DNA of 64,000 bases from Burkholderiales bacterium (lineage in GTDB: Bacteria; Pseudomonadota; Gammaproteobacteria; Burkholderiales; Burkholderiaceae_E). The notes beneath the pieces were generated by a model. It was not told the origin of the DNA. It saw nothing but the letters and a program-made list of their open reading frames with translations, and ran no database searches. Shown here piece after piece: positions 35,562 to 46,017 of the stretch (its first letter is position 1; the number at the start of each line of letters is the position of its first letter). The stretch covers positions 81,335 to 145,334 of the forward strand of contig JAPLQE010000069.1 in assembly GCA_026399835.1 (NCBI GenBank), given 5' to 3'. Both the position numbers and the translations under genes were made by a program.

Positions 35562-36373
35562 GCAGGGGCGCCGGCCACCGGAGCGTTGGCCTGCTCGACC
35601 GCCCGCTTCGTCAGCGTGGCGACCAGCGCGGCCCGGTACGCCGCGCTGCCGTGCATGTCGCCGTTGACGTCGGACGGGTCGAGCTCCAGACCGTCTAGCG
35701 CCGCGGGCCGGAAGCCGCCTGCCAGCGCGGCCTCGGCCTCGCGCCATCGGAACGCGGCCGACTTCACGCCGGTGACGCCCACCCGGACCCCGCCCGCGCC
35801 CTGGCTCACGAACACGCCGACCATCGCGAAGCGCGAGGCCGGATGCTTGAACTTCAGGTAGGCCGCCCGCGCGGGCACCGCGAAATCGACCGCGACGACC
35901 AGCTCGCCCGGCTCGAGTGCCGTCTCGAACAGACCGGTGAAGAAGGCGTCGCCCGGGATCGAGCGGCGGTCGGTGACGACCGTCGCGCCCAGGCCGAGCA
36001 TGCCGGCCGGATAGCAGGCGGCCGGATCGGCGTGCGCGATCGAGCCGCCGAGCGTGCCGGCGTTGCGGACCATCGGGTCGCCGATGCCTTCGGCGAGCGC
36101 GGCCAGGGCCGGGATCGCCCGTCGCACGTCGGCCGACGCGGCGACCGCGCTGTGCCGGGTCATCGCGCCGATGCGCAGGGTGCTGCCCTGCACGGAGATG
36201 CCGGCCAGGCCGGGGACGGTCCCGAGGTCGACGAGCGCGGCGGGCTGGGCCAGCCGCAGCTTCATCGCCTGCACGAGGCTCTGGCCTCCGGCGAGGAAGC
36301 GCGCATCGGCCGTGCCACCCGCGCGGGCGGCACCCGCGACGTCGGCGGGACGGTGGTAGTCGAAGCTGAACAT
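35558..36373 (-). CDS. CoxM-like FAD-binding subunit of Mo hydroxylase
   Basis: This 271-residue medium subunit of a CO-dehydrogenase/xanthine-oxidase-type enzyme takes electrons from the [2Fe-2S] subunit to FAD. FAD-binding segments seen are LAGGQSLVQAMKLRLAQP (about residues 31-48) and TLGGSIAHADPAACYP (about 110-125). A CO_deh_flav_C domain follows. GAGGAG lies upstream of the start. Order on the minus strand is CoxS, CoxL, CoxM, CoxD, CoxE, XdhC. Confidence 0.93.
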   Translation of the reverse strand: MFSFDYHRPADVAGAARAGGTADARFLAGGQSLVQAMKLRLAQPAALVDLGTVPGLAGISVQGSTLRIGAMTRHSAVAASADVRRAIPALAALAEGIGDPMVRNAGTLGGSIAHADPAACYPAGMLGLGATVVTDRRSIPGDAFFTGLFETALEPGELVVAVDFAVPARAAYLKFKHPASRFAMVGVFVSQGAGGVRVGVTGVKSAAFRWREAEAALAGGFRPAALDGLELDPSDVNGDMHGSAAYRAALVATLTKRAVEQANAPVAGAPA

Positions 36374-36390
36374 GTGCGTCTCCTCGTGGG

Positions 36391-38751
36391 TCAGGCACGG
36401 GCGCGCAGGGCGCGCCACACGCGTTCCGGGGTCGCCGGCATCGCCAGGTCGCGTACGCCGATCGCATCGGTGATCGCGTTGATCAGCGCCGGCGGCGAGC
36501 CGATCGCCCCCGCCTCGCCGCAGCCCTTGACCCCGAGCGGATTGTGCGTGCACGGGGTCGAGCAGGTGTCGACGACGAAGTTGGGCAGGTCGGTGGCGCG
36601 CGGCATGGCGTAGTCGAGGTACGAGCCGGTCATCAGCTGGCCGGACTCGCTATCGTAGACCGCCTGCTCGAGGAGCGCCTGCCCGATGCCCTGGGCCAGG
36701 CCGCCGTGCACCTGACCCTCGACGATCATCGGGTTGACGATGTTGCCGAAGTCGTCGACCGCGGTGAAGCGGTCGACGACCACGGTGCCGGTGTCCGGGT
36801 CGACCTCGACCTCGCAGACGTACGAGCCGGCCGGGTAGGTGAAGTTGGTCGGATCGTAGAACGCGTTCTCGTTGAGCCCGGGTTCGAGCTTGTCGAGCGG
36901 GTAGTTGTGCGGCACGTAGGCGGTCAGCGCCACCTGCGCGAACGGTACCTTGCGGTCGGTGCCGGCCACGCGGAACTCGCCGTTCTCGAACTCGATGTCG
37001 GTGTCCGACGCCTCGAGCAGGTGGGCGGCGATCTTGCGCCCCTTGGCAATCACCTTGTCGACGGCCTTGACGATCGCCGTGCCCCCGACCGACAGCGAGC
37101 GCGACCCGTAGGTGCCCATGCCGAACGGGATCCGGCCGGTGTCCCCGTGCACGATCTCCACGTTCTCGACCGGGATGCCGAGCCGTCCGGCCACCACCTG
37201 CGCGAAGGTCGTCTCGTGGCCCTGGCCGTGGCTGTGCGAACCGGTGAAGACGGTGACGGTTCCGGTCGGATGCACCCGGACCTCGCCCGCCTCGAAGAGA
37301 CCCGCACGTGCGCCGAGCGCGCCCGCGATGTTCGAAGGCGCGAGGCCGCAGGCCTCGATGTAGCAGGAGTAGCCCAGACCCCGCAGCCTGCCACGCTTCG
37401 CCGATTCGGCCTTGCGTGCCGGGAAGCCCGCGACGTCGGCGAGCGCCTGCGCCTTGGCGAGCGTCGCCTCGTAGTCGCCGGTGTCGTAGGTCAGGCCGAC
37501 CGGGGTGGGGTAGGGGAACTCGCGGATGAAGTTGCGGCGCCGCAGCGCCGCCGGATCGACCTTCAGGTCGCGCGCGCACTGCTCGACCAGGCGCTCGACC
37601 ACGTAGGTGGCCTCCGGGCGCCCGGCGCCCCGGTAAGCGTCGACCGGCGCGGTGTTGGTGAACACCCCGGTGACTTCGCAGAAGATCGCCGGCGTGCGGT
37701 ACTGGCCGGCCAGCAGCGTGGCGTACAGGATGGTCGGGACCGAGGACGCGAAGGTCGACAGGTAGGCGCCCAGGTTGGCGATCGTCTTCACGCGCATCGC
37801 CGTGAAGGTGCCCGCGGCATCGGTCGCGAGCTCGGCGACGGTCACGTGGTCGCGGCCGTGGGCATCGGTCAGGAACGACTCGCTGCGATCAGCGGTCCAC
37901 TTGATCGGTCGGCCGACGCGCTTGGACGCCCAGACGAGCGCCGTCTCCTCGGCGTACAGGAAGATCTTCGAGCCGAAGCCGCCGCCGACGTCGGGTGCGA
38001 TCACGCGCAGGCGCGACTCGGGCAGCCCCAGCACGAAGGCCGCCATCAGCAGCCGCTCGACGTGCGGGTTCTGGTTGGCGACGTACAGCGTGTAGCTGTC
38101 GTCGTGACGGGTCCATTGCGCGTTCGCCGCGCGCGGCTCCATCGCGTTGGGGATCAGCCGGTTGTTGGCGAACTCGAGCCGCGTGACATGCGCGGCCTTG
38201 GCGAAGGCGGCGTCGGTCGCGGCCTCGTCGCCGTGGCCCCAGACGTAGCAGACGTTGTCGGGCGAGACCGCCTCGTGCAGCACGGCGGGCGAGCCGACGG
38301 CCCGGCCCGGGTCGACGACCGCCGGCAGCGTGTCGTACTCGACCTCGATCGCCTCGGCCGCCTCGCGGGCCTGCATCGCGGTCTCGGCCACCACCATCGC
38401 CACCTGGTCGCCGACGTGCAGCACCTTGTCGGCGCAGATGATCGGGTGCGGCGGCTCCTTCATGGGCGAGCCGTCGCGGCTGTGGATCAGCCAGCCGCAG
38501 GGCAGGCCGCCGATCTTCGAGTCCGCGATGTCGCGGCCGGTGAAGATCGCCACCACCCCGGGCATCGCGCGTGCGGCCGCGGTGTCGATCGACACGATGC
38601 GGGCGTGTGCGTGCGGCGAGCGCAGGAAGGCCGCGTAGGTCTGGCCGGGCAGCACGATGTCGTCGGTGTACTGGCCGCGGCCCGTGAGGAAACGCTCGTC
38701 CTCGCGGCGGCGCAGCGGCTTGCCGATCGGCGAGTTGGACAGGTCGGTCAT
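36391..38751 (-). CDS. CoxL-like molybdopterin hydroxylase large subunit (AYRGAGR type)
   Basis: This 786-residue large subunit binds the Mo-pterin-cytosine cofactor. It has the N-terminal aldehyde oxidase/xanthine dehydrogenase a/b-hammerhead domain, DVGGGFGSK near 254 and active-site loop AYRGAGR at 372-378. Other segments are [26 protein letters not shown] and the C-terminal GCGEAGAIG with the catalytic Glu. True aerobic CO dehydrogenase (form I) has AYRCSFR with a copper-binding Cys; Cys is absent here, so this is a form-II or related hydroxylase whose substrate is unknown. CO oxidation should not be assumed. Confidence 0.92.
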   Translation of the reverse strand: MTDLSNSPIGKPLRRREDERFLTGRGQYTDDIVLPGQTYAAFLRSPHAHARIVSIDTAAARAMPGVVAIFTGRDIADSKIGGLPCGWLIHSRDGSPMKEPPHPIICADKVLHVGDQVAMVVAETAMQAREAAEAIEVEYDTLPAVVDPGRAVGSPAVLHEAVSPDNVCYVWGHGDEAATDAAFAKAAHVTRLEFANNRLIPNAMEPRAANAQWTRHDDSYTLYVANQNPHVERLLMAAFVLGLPESRLRVIAPDVGGGFGSKIFLYAEETALVWASKRVGRPIKWTADRSESFLTDAHGRDHVTVAELATDAAGTFTAMRVKTIANLGAYLSTFASSVPTILYATLLAGQYRTPAIFCEVTGVFTNTAPVDAYRGAGRPEATYVVERLVEQCARDLKVDPAALRRRNFIREFPYPTPVGLTYDTGDYEATLAKAQALADVAGFPARKAESAKRGRLRGLGYSCYIEACGLAPSNIAGALGARAGLFEAGEVRVHPTGTVTVFTGSHSHGQGHETTFAQVVAGRLGIPVENVEIVHGDTGRIPFGMGTYGSRSLSVGGTAIVKAVDKVIAKGRKIAAHLLEASDTDIEFENGEFRVAGTDRKVPFAQVALTAYVPHNYPLDKLEPGLNENAFYDPTNFTYPAGSYVCEVEVDPDTGTVVVDRFTAVDDFGNIVNPMIVEGQVHGGLAQGIGQALLEQAVYDSESGQLMTGSYLDYAMPRATDLPNFVVDTCSTPCTHNPLGVKGCGEAGAIGSPPALINAITDAIGVRDLAMPATPERVWRALRARA

Positions 38752-38761
38752 CGGAGACTCC

Positions 38762-39226
38762 TCAGGAGCGCGCTGCGGCGTTCTGCACCGCGCGCACGAT
38801 GTTGTGATAACCGGTGCAGCGGCAGATGTTGCCCTCGAGGGCCTCGCGGATGCGCGCCTCGTCGGGCTTCGGGCAGTCGGCCAGCAGCTGGACCGAGGCC
38901 ATCACCATGCCCGGCGTGCAGAAGCCGCACTGCAGGCCATGGCACTCCTTGAACGCCTCCTGGACCGGATGCATCCCGGACTCGGGCGTGAGCCCCTCGA
39001 TCGTCTGGACCGTGCCGCCCTGCGCCTGCAGGGCGAGCATCGAGCAGGCCTTCACCGCGCGCCCGTCCAGCAGCACCGTGCAGGCGCCGCACTGGGCGGT
39101 GTCGCAGCCCACGTGGGTGCCGGTCAGCTGGAGGTGTTCCCGGATCAGCTGGACCAGCAGCGTTCGCGGGTCGACGCTCAGCGACACGGCGCGGCCGTTC
39201 ACCGTCAACGTCAGGTCAACCTTCAT
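38762..39226 (-). CDS. CoxS-like [2Fe-2S] subunit of Mo hydroxylase
   Basis: This 154-residue small subunit has a plant-ferredoxin-type cluster in the N-terminal half ([16 protein letters not shown], with a distal Cys in KACSML). A second [2Fe-2S] cluster sits in the helical C-terminal half ([11 protein letters not shown] and ICRCTGY). It carries electrons from the Mo site of CoxL to the FAD of CoxM. First gene of the minus-strand operon; GAGGAG precedes its ATG. Confidence 0.95.
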   Translation of the reverse strand: MKVDLTLTVNGRAVSLSVDPRTLLVQLIREHLQLTGTHVGCDTAQCGACTVLLDGRAVKACSMLALQAQGGTVQTIEGLTPESGMHPVQEAFKECHGLQCGFCTPGMVMASVQLLADCPKPDEARIREALEGNICRCTGYHNIVRAVQNAAARS

Positions 39227-39281
39227 GGATGCGTCTCCTCGTCTCGTGTGCGCGGGCGCCGCCTCGGACGGGCGGAAGTCC

Positions 39282-39302
39282 CTATGCAGCGACCTTCATA
39301 GG
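39282..39302. promoter_or_regulatory. CCTATG / CATAGG inverted repeat upstream of the cox-type operon
   Basis: CCTATG (39281-39286) and CATAGG (39297-39302) form an inverted repeat with a 10-base spacer, 56-76 bases upstream of the CoxS-like start. The 7-mers CTATGCA and TCATAGG are shared with the aor promoter region. No good sigma-70 or sigma-54 promoter was found in the 241-base spacer to dcd. Confidence 0.4.
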
Positions 39303-39467
39303 CGCTGGCCCGGTGTGGGCGGCGGCAGGGTGAGCCATCGTCCCGGGAGCGTCAAGCGGGGGCCGGAGCGGTCGTCATGCGGTGCCGTGCCGTGCCCCTT
39401 CGCGCGCCCGGTTTGCGCCGGTCGCCGCGAATCCGGACAATCGCCGCTCCCCACCGCCGAGTTCCCC

Positions 39468-40034
39468 ATGAGCATCAAGTCCGACCGCTGGATCCGCAGG
39501 ATGGCCGAGCAGCACGCCATGATCGAGCCCTTCGAGCCGGGGCAGGTGCGGCAGGCCGCGGGGCAGAGGATCGTGTCGTACGGCACTTCCAGCTACGGCT
39601 ACGACGTGCGCTGCGCGGCCGAGTTCAAGATCTTCACGAACATCAACAGCACCATCGTCGACCCCAAGGCCTTCGACGAACGCAACTTCGTCGACTTCGG
39701 CGGCGACGTCTGCATCATCCCGCCCAACTCGTTCGCGCTGGCGCGCACGGTGGAGTACTTCCGGATTCCGCGCGACACCCTGGTGGTGTGCCTCGGGAAG
39801 TCGACGTATGCGCGTTGCGGTGTAATCGTCAACGTAACGCCCTTGGAACCCGAGTGGGAGGGGCACGTCACCCTCGAGTTCTCGAACACCACGCCGCTGC
39901 CGGCCCGCATCTATGCCGGCGAAGGCTGCGCGCAGATGCTGTTCTTCCAGTCCGACGAGGTCTGCGAGACCTCCTACAAGGACCGCGGCGGCAAGTACCA
40001 GGGCCAGCGCGGCGTCACGCTGCCCAAGACCTGA
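39468..40034 (+). CDS. dcd: dCTP deaminase
   Basis: This enzyme deaminates dCTP to dUTP, the main route to dTMP in proteobacteria. The 188-residue length is standard. Landmarks are [13 protein letters not shown], the [12 protein letters not shown] core with the catalytic-site Arg and Ser, [24 protein letters not shown] and the C-terminal [12 protein letters not shown]. No strong ribosome binding site is visible. Confidence 0.97.
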   Translation: MSIKSDRWIRRMAEQHAMIEPFEPGQVRQAAGQRIVSYGTSSYGYDVRCAAEFKIFTNINSTIVDPKAFDERNFVDFGGDVCIIPPNSFALARTVEYFRIPRDTLVVCLGKSTYARCGVIVNVTPLEPEWEGHVTLEFSNTTPLPARIYAGEGCAQMLFFQSDEVCETSYKDRGGKYQGQRGVTLPKT

Positions 40035-40051
40035 TCGCGGCGAGTTCGGCC

Positions 40052-40969
40052 GTGCCCCTGCGCTTCCTCGCGCTCGCCGCGGGCGTGCTGATCGTCTCGA
40101 CCGCGGCGCTGCTCATCCGCTTCGCGATCGATGCCGGCGCCGGCCCGCTGGCGGTCGCTGCCGGGCGCCTCACGCTGGCGGCGGCGGTCGTGGTGCCGCT
40201 GGCGATGTGGCGGCGCGGCCCGGAGCTGCGCCGGCTGCAGCGGCGGGACTGGGGCATCGCCGCGGTGGCGGGAGGCTTCCTGGCGATCCACTTCGCCACC
40301 TGGATCGCGTCGCTGCACTTCACCTCGGTCGCCAGCAGCGTCGCGCTGGTCACCACCAACCCCATCTGGGTCGGCCTGCTGTCCTGGTGGCTGCTCGGCG
40401 AGCCGCCGACGCGGCGCACCGCCGCCGGCATCGGCATGGCGGTGGCCGGCAGCGCGCTGATCATCGCGTCCGACCTGTCGGCGGCGCCCGGCACGGTCGG
40501 GCGCGATCCGATGCTGGGCAACGCGCTGGCGCTCGCCGGCGCGGTCGCCATCTCCGGCTATTTCCTGGTCGGGCGCGGGCTGAACCGGCGCCTGACGCTG
40601 CTCGCCTACATCGCCATCGTCTACGGCGCGGCGGCGCTCGCGATGAGCGCGATCGCGATCGCGGGCGGCCAGCCGCTGTGGTCGATCCCCGCGGCCGCCT
40701 GGCTGCCGATCGCCGCGATGGCGCTCGGGCCGCAGCTCGCCGGCCACACGATCATCAACGCCTCGCTGCGCCACCTGTCCGCCACCTTCGTGGCGCTGGC
40801 CATCCTCGGCGAGCCGGTGGGCTCGGCCGTGCTCGCCTGGCTGTTCCTGGGCGAGACCTTCACCGGGCTGCAGCTCGCTGGCTTCGCGACGCTGCTGGCC
40901 GGCATCGTGGTGGCCGCCGGCGGCGAGCGGCGCGAGCCGGCCCCGGAGCCGGTGGCGGGGCGCCCCTAG
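40052..40969 (+). CDS. EamA/DMT-family transporter
   Basis: This 305-residue inner-membrane protein has about ten helices arranged as two EamA repeats; the first ends with WWLLGEPPTRRTAAGIGMAVAG and the second with WLFLGETFTGLQLAGF. Such proteins export metabolites or drugs; the substrate is unknown. The GTG start at 40052 follows dcd by 17 bases. Its stop codon lies within the first unit of a 14-bp tandem repeat. Confidence 0.88.
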   Translation: MPLRFLALAAGVLIVSTAALLIRFAIDAGAGPLAVAAGRLTLAAAVVVPLAMWRRGPELRRLQRRDWGIAAVAGGFLAIHFATWIASLHFTSVASSVALVTTNPIWVGLLSWWLLGEPPTRRTAAGIGMAVAGSALIIASDLSAAPGTVGRDPMLGNALALAGAVAISGYFLVGRGLNRRLTLLAYIAIVYGAAALAMSAIAIAGGQPLWSIPAAAWLPIAAMALGPQLAGHTIINASLRHLSATFVALAILGEPVGSAVLAWLFLGETFTGLQLAGFATLLAGIVVAAGGERREPAPEPVAGRP

Positions 40970-41058
40970 CCGGGCGCCCCTAGCCGGCCGCGCCTAGCCG
41001 GCCGCGCCTAGCCGGCCGCGCCTGGCCGGCCGCGCCTAGCCGGCCGTCCCCAGCCGGC
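40961..41058. repeat. 14-bp tandem repeat, seven copies
   Basis: TAGCCGG recurs at exact 14-base steps (40967, 40981, 40995, 41009, 41037), with variants TGGCCGG at 41023 and CAGCCGG at 41051. The core unit is CGCGCCTAGCCGGC-like and contains the palindrome GCCGGC. The array spans the end of the EamA gene and the spacer before leuA. Confidence 0.85.
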
Positions 41059-41089
41059 CTTCCCGACGGCTCCTGCCGGCTGCCTTGCG

Positions 41090-41095
41090 TACAAT
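41090..41095 (+). promoter_or_regulatory. TACAAT -10 box for leuA
   Basis: TACAAT lies 53 bases before the leuA start, just after the tandem repeat. No clear -35 hexamer is seen. Confidence 0.4.
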
Positions 41096-41148
41096 CCCCG
41101 GAGCCCGCCGGCGCCATCGAGCGCCCCGTCCCGAGGAGACCGAACGCC

Positions 41149-42705
41149 ATGTCCGACGCCAACCGCCTGATCATCTTCGACACCACGCTGCGCGACGGCG
41201 AGCAGAGCCCCGGGGCGTCGATGACGCGCGAGGAGAAGCTGCGGATCGCCAAGCTGCTCGAGAAGCTGCGCGTCGACGTCATCGAGGCCGGTTTCGCGTC
41301 CTCCTCGAACGGCGACTTCGAGGCCGTCCGCGCGATCGCCTCGACCATCAGGGAGTCGATCGTCTGCTCGCTGGCGCGCGCCAACGACCGCGACATCTCG
41401 CGGGCCGCCGAGGCGCTCGAGCCGGCCCGCCGCAAGCGCATCCACACCTTCATCGCCACGTCGCCGCTGCACATGGAGAAGAAGCTGCGGATGACGCCCG
41501 ACCAGGTCTTCGAGGGCGCGCGCCTCGCCGTGCGCTTCGCGCGCAAGTTCACCGACGACGTCGAGTTCTCGCCCGAGGACGGGTACCGCTCCGAGCCCGA
41601 GTTCCTCTACCGCGTGCTCGAGGCGGCGATCAAGGAAGGCGCGACCACCATCAACATCCCGGACACCGTCGGCTACGCGGTGCCCGAGCTGTACGGCGCC
41701 TTCATCCGCGACCTGCGCGAGAAGATCCCCAACTCCGACAAGGCCGTCTGGAGCGTGCACTGCCACAACGACCTCGGCATGGCGGTCGCGAACTCGCTGG
41801 CCGGCGTCATGCAGGGCGGCGCCCGCCAGGTCGAGTGCACGATCAACGGGCTGGGCGAGCGGGCCGGCAACACCTCGCTCGAGGAGGTGGTGATGGCGGT
41901 CAAGACCCGCCGCGACTTCTTCGGCCTGGACGTCGGCATCGACACCAGCCAGATCGTGCCGATCTCGAAGCTGGTCTCGGGCATCACCGGCTTCCCGGTG
42001 CAGCCGAACAAGGCGGTGGTCGGCGCCAACGCGTTCGCGCACGCCTCGGGCATCCACCAGGACGGCGTGCTCAAGGCGCGTGACACCTACGAGATCATGC
42101 GGGCCGAGGACGTGGGCTGGGCCGCCAACAGGATCGTGCTCGGCAAGCTGTCGGGCCGCAACGCGTTCAAGCAGCGGCTGCAGGAGCTCGGCATCCAGCT
42201 CGACTCCGAGACCGAGGTCAATGCGGCCTTCGTGCGCTTCAAGGACCTCGCCGACCGCAAGTCGGAGATCTTCGACGAGGACATCCACGCGCTGGTGTCC
42301 GACGAGTCGGTCACCACCGAGGTCGAGCAGTACAAGCTGCTGTCGATGCGCCAGTCCTCCGAGATGGGCGAGAAGCCGCAGGCGAGCGTGGTCATCTCGG
42401 TGGGCGGGGTCGAACACAAGGCCGAGTCGCTGGGCAACGGCCCGGTCGACGCCACGCTCAAGGCGATCGAGTCGAAGGTCGCCTCGGGGGCCGAGCTGCT
42501 GCTGTACTCGGTCAACGCCATCACCACAGGCACCGAATCGCAGGGCGAGGTGACCGTGCGGCTGGCCCGCGCCGGGCGGATCGTCAACGGCATCGGCGCC
42601 GATCCGGACATCGTCGTGGCCTCGGCCAAGGCCTACCTGAACGCGCTGAACAAGCTGCATTCCAACGCGCCGCGGGTCAATCCGCAGCACGACGTCACGC
42701 CCTGA
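41149..42705 (+). CDS. leuA: 2-isopropylmalate synthase
   Basis: This enzyme is the first step of leucine synthesis, condensing acetyl-CoA with 2-oxoisovalerate. The 518-residue protein has the catalytic TIM barrel with [13 protein letters not shown] (substrate and metal binding), the metal-binding HCHNDLGMA and NGLGERAGN, and [12 protein letters not shown]. The C-terminal regulatory LeuA dimer domain (about 390-510) binds leucine for feedback inhibition. It stands alone, with a -10-like TACAAT upstream. Confidence 0.97.
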   Translation: MSDANRLIIFDTTLRDGEQSPGASMTREEKLRIAKLLEKLRVDVIEAGFASSSNGDFEAVRAIASTIRESIVCSLARANDRDISRAAEALEPARRKRIHTFIATSPLHMEKKLRMTPDQVFEGARLAVRFARKFTDDVEFSPEDGYRSEPEFLYRVLEAAIKEGATTINIPDTVGYAVPELYGAFIRDLREKIPNSDKAVWSVHCHNDLGMAVANSLAGVMQGGARQVECTINGLGERAGNTSLEEVVMAVKTRRDFFGLDVGIDTSQIVPISKLVSGITGFPVQPNKAVVGANAFAHASGIHQDGVLKARDTYEIMRAEDVGWAANRIVLGKLSGRNAFKQRLQELGIQLDSETEVNAAFVRFKDLADRKSEIFDEDIHALVSDESVTTEVEQYKLLSMRQSSEMGEKPQASVVISVGGVEHKAESLGNGPVDATLKAIESKVASGAELLLYSVNAITTGTESQGEVTVRLARAGRIVNGIGADPDIVVASAKAYLNALNKLHSNAPRVNPQHDVTP

Positions 42706-42775
42706 TCCCGGGGCCGGGCGGCGGCCGGTACGGTCGCCGCCTGGCGGGCGCGCTGCCCCGGAACCCCGAATCCGC

Positions 42776-42781
42776 TATACT
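42776..42781 (+). promoter_or_regulatory. TATACT -10 box for rpsO-pnp
   Basis: TATACT lies about 116 bases before rpsO, leaving a leader of around 108 bases. In other bacteria this leader folds for S15 autoregulation, but no specific pseudoknot was worked out here. Confidence 0.5.
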
Positions 42782-42896
42782 CCGCAGGTTCTGCAGTCGG
42801 CCGCCTGAAGGGGTCGGGTGCAGCGCAGCATCACATCACACCGAAGCAACCGCACGGTGGTGCACCCCGGCGCCACCGCAAGTGAACGAGGGAAAC

Positions 42897-43166
42897 ATGT
42901 CCGTTGCCGAAATCGACAAGGCGAAGATCGTCGCCGACTACCAGCGCGCCCAGGGCGACACCGGTTCGCCGGAAGTCCAGGTCGCACTGCTGACCGCCCG
43001 CATCAACGAGCTGACCGGCCACTTCAAGACCCACGCGAAGGATCACCACTCGCGTCGCGGCCTGCTGAAGATGGTCAGCCGTCGTCGCAAGCTGCTCGAC
43101 TACCTGAAGGGCCGCAACCCGACGGGCTACAAGGCGCTGATCGAACGCCTCGGCCTGCGCAAGTAA
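42897..43166 (+). CDS. rpsO: 30S ribosomal protein S15
   Basis: S15 binds 16S rRNA early in 30S assembly. It has the standard 89 residues, with [21 protein letters not shown], the [22 protein letters not shown] core that contacts rRNA, and the ending [15 protein letters not shown] lies upstream of the ATG at 42897. It precedes pnp, the usual rpsO-pnp operon. Confidence 0.98.
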   Translation: MSVAEIDKAKIVADYQRAQGDTGSPEVQVALLTARINELTGHFKTHAKDHHSRRGLLKMVSRRRKLLDYLKGRNPTGYKALIERLGLRK

Positions 43167-43225
43167 TCCGCGCAAGCAAGGTCGAACGCAGCGAATGGCG
43201 GTCAACCGGGTGGCAGGGACCGATG

Positions 43226-43298
43226 CGGAGCCTCCGGCTCCGAGGGTTCCGGTCGCCGCCCGGCTCCGGTCGCACGTGGATGCCCGCTCGACGCGGGC
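43226..43298 (+). other. Hairpins in the rpsO-pnp intercistronic region
   Basis: CGGAGCC/GGCTCCG (43226-43242) and GCCCGC/GCGGGC (43282-43298) form two stem-loops in the 231-base gap. The second is followed by a weak T-rich stretch. Such stems are where RNase III cuts pnp leaders for autoregulation in enterobacteria; the role here is inferred. Confidence 0.5.
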
Positions 43299-43397
43299 GT
43301 TGTCGTTTGTGTGGCCGCAGCGAACCGAATCCGAATGAAGGCGAACCGCGCCGCCGGCTGATCGCGCGGGTCACAGCAAGCAAAAAGAGGACAGAGC

Positions 43398-45536
<2,139 letters not shown>

Positions 45537-45542
45537 ACGCGG

Positions 45543-45636
45543 CGCGGCCTTCGGGCCGCGTCATCGATCCGGGCGGCTTTCGGGCCGCCCCGTCGATCGG
45601 AACCCCCGCCAGGCTCGCGCCTGGCGGGGGTTTTTT
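45543..45636 (+). terminator. pnp terminator and two preceding hairpins
   Basis: CCCCCGCCAGG (45603-45613) pairs with CCTGGCGGGGG (45620-45630) and is followed by six T's, an excellent intrinsic terminator. Two further stem-loops precede it: CGCGGCC-TTCG-GGCCGCG (45543-45560, stable TTCG loop) and GGGCGGC/GCCGCCC (45571-45590). Confidence 0.93.
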
Positions 45637-45655
45637 CATGGGTGTGCGCTGTGCG

Positions 45656-45898
45656 TCAGGGCTTCGGTTCGGGGGGCTCGACCGGCAGTCGGGTCGCAAG
45701 CGTCGCGGCGGCAGCGTTGGCCTTCTCGAGCGCTGCGGGGCCGTTCTGCGCCGACTTGGCGGCGCTGGCACCGACCTCGGCGCTCGTGACGGCAGCGTCC
45801 ATGCAGCCGGACAGGGGCAGCGCGACGGCGCAGACGAACAGCAGGCGACCGAGCATCGGGGCGGTCAGGGCGAAGGGAGCGGAAGGTCGAGGCGCCAT
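45656..45898 (-). CDS. Small Ala-rich lipoprotein
   Basis: This 80-residue protein has a signal peptide (LGRLLFVCAVALPL) and a clear lipobox LSGC, followed by a short Ala-rich helical segment and a Pro-rich end. GGAG precedes the start at 45898; an internal ATG at 45856 is an alternative. It lies convergent to pnp. The function is unknown, and it resembles short entericidin- or Lpp-like lipoproteins only in general form. Confidence 0.68.
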   Translation of the reverse strand: MAPRPSAPFALTAPMLGRLLFVCAVALPLSGCMDAAVTSAEVGASAAKSAQNGPAALEKANAAAATLATRLPVEPPEPKP

Positions 45899-46017
45899 GG
45901 CAGGGCTCCGGTGACGTGACGTCGACGCGGGCGTCGCATCGTCCCGCCGCCGCCCGGCGACTCTCCCGCGAGTCTAGGCGTTGGCCCGGATCCGGGCCGG
46001 ACCGCCCGTCGGTTCCC

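Noticed and set aside
36391..38751. Genuine aerobic CO dehydrogenase (form I)
   Set aside because: The active-site loop is AYRGAGR, not AYRCSFR; the copper-binding Cys is absent.
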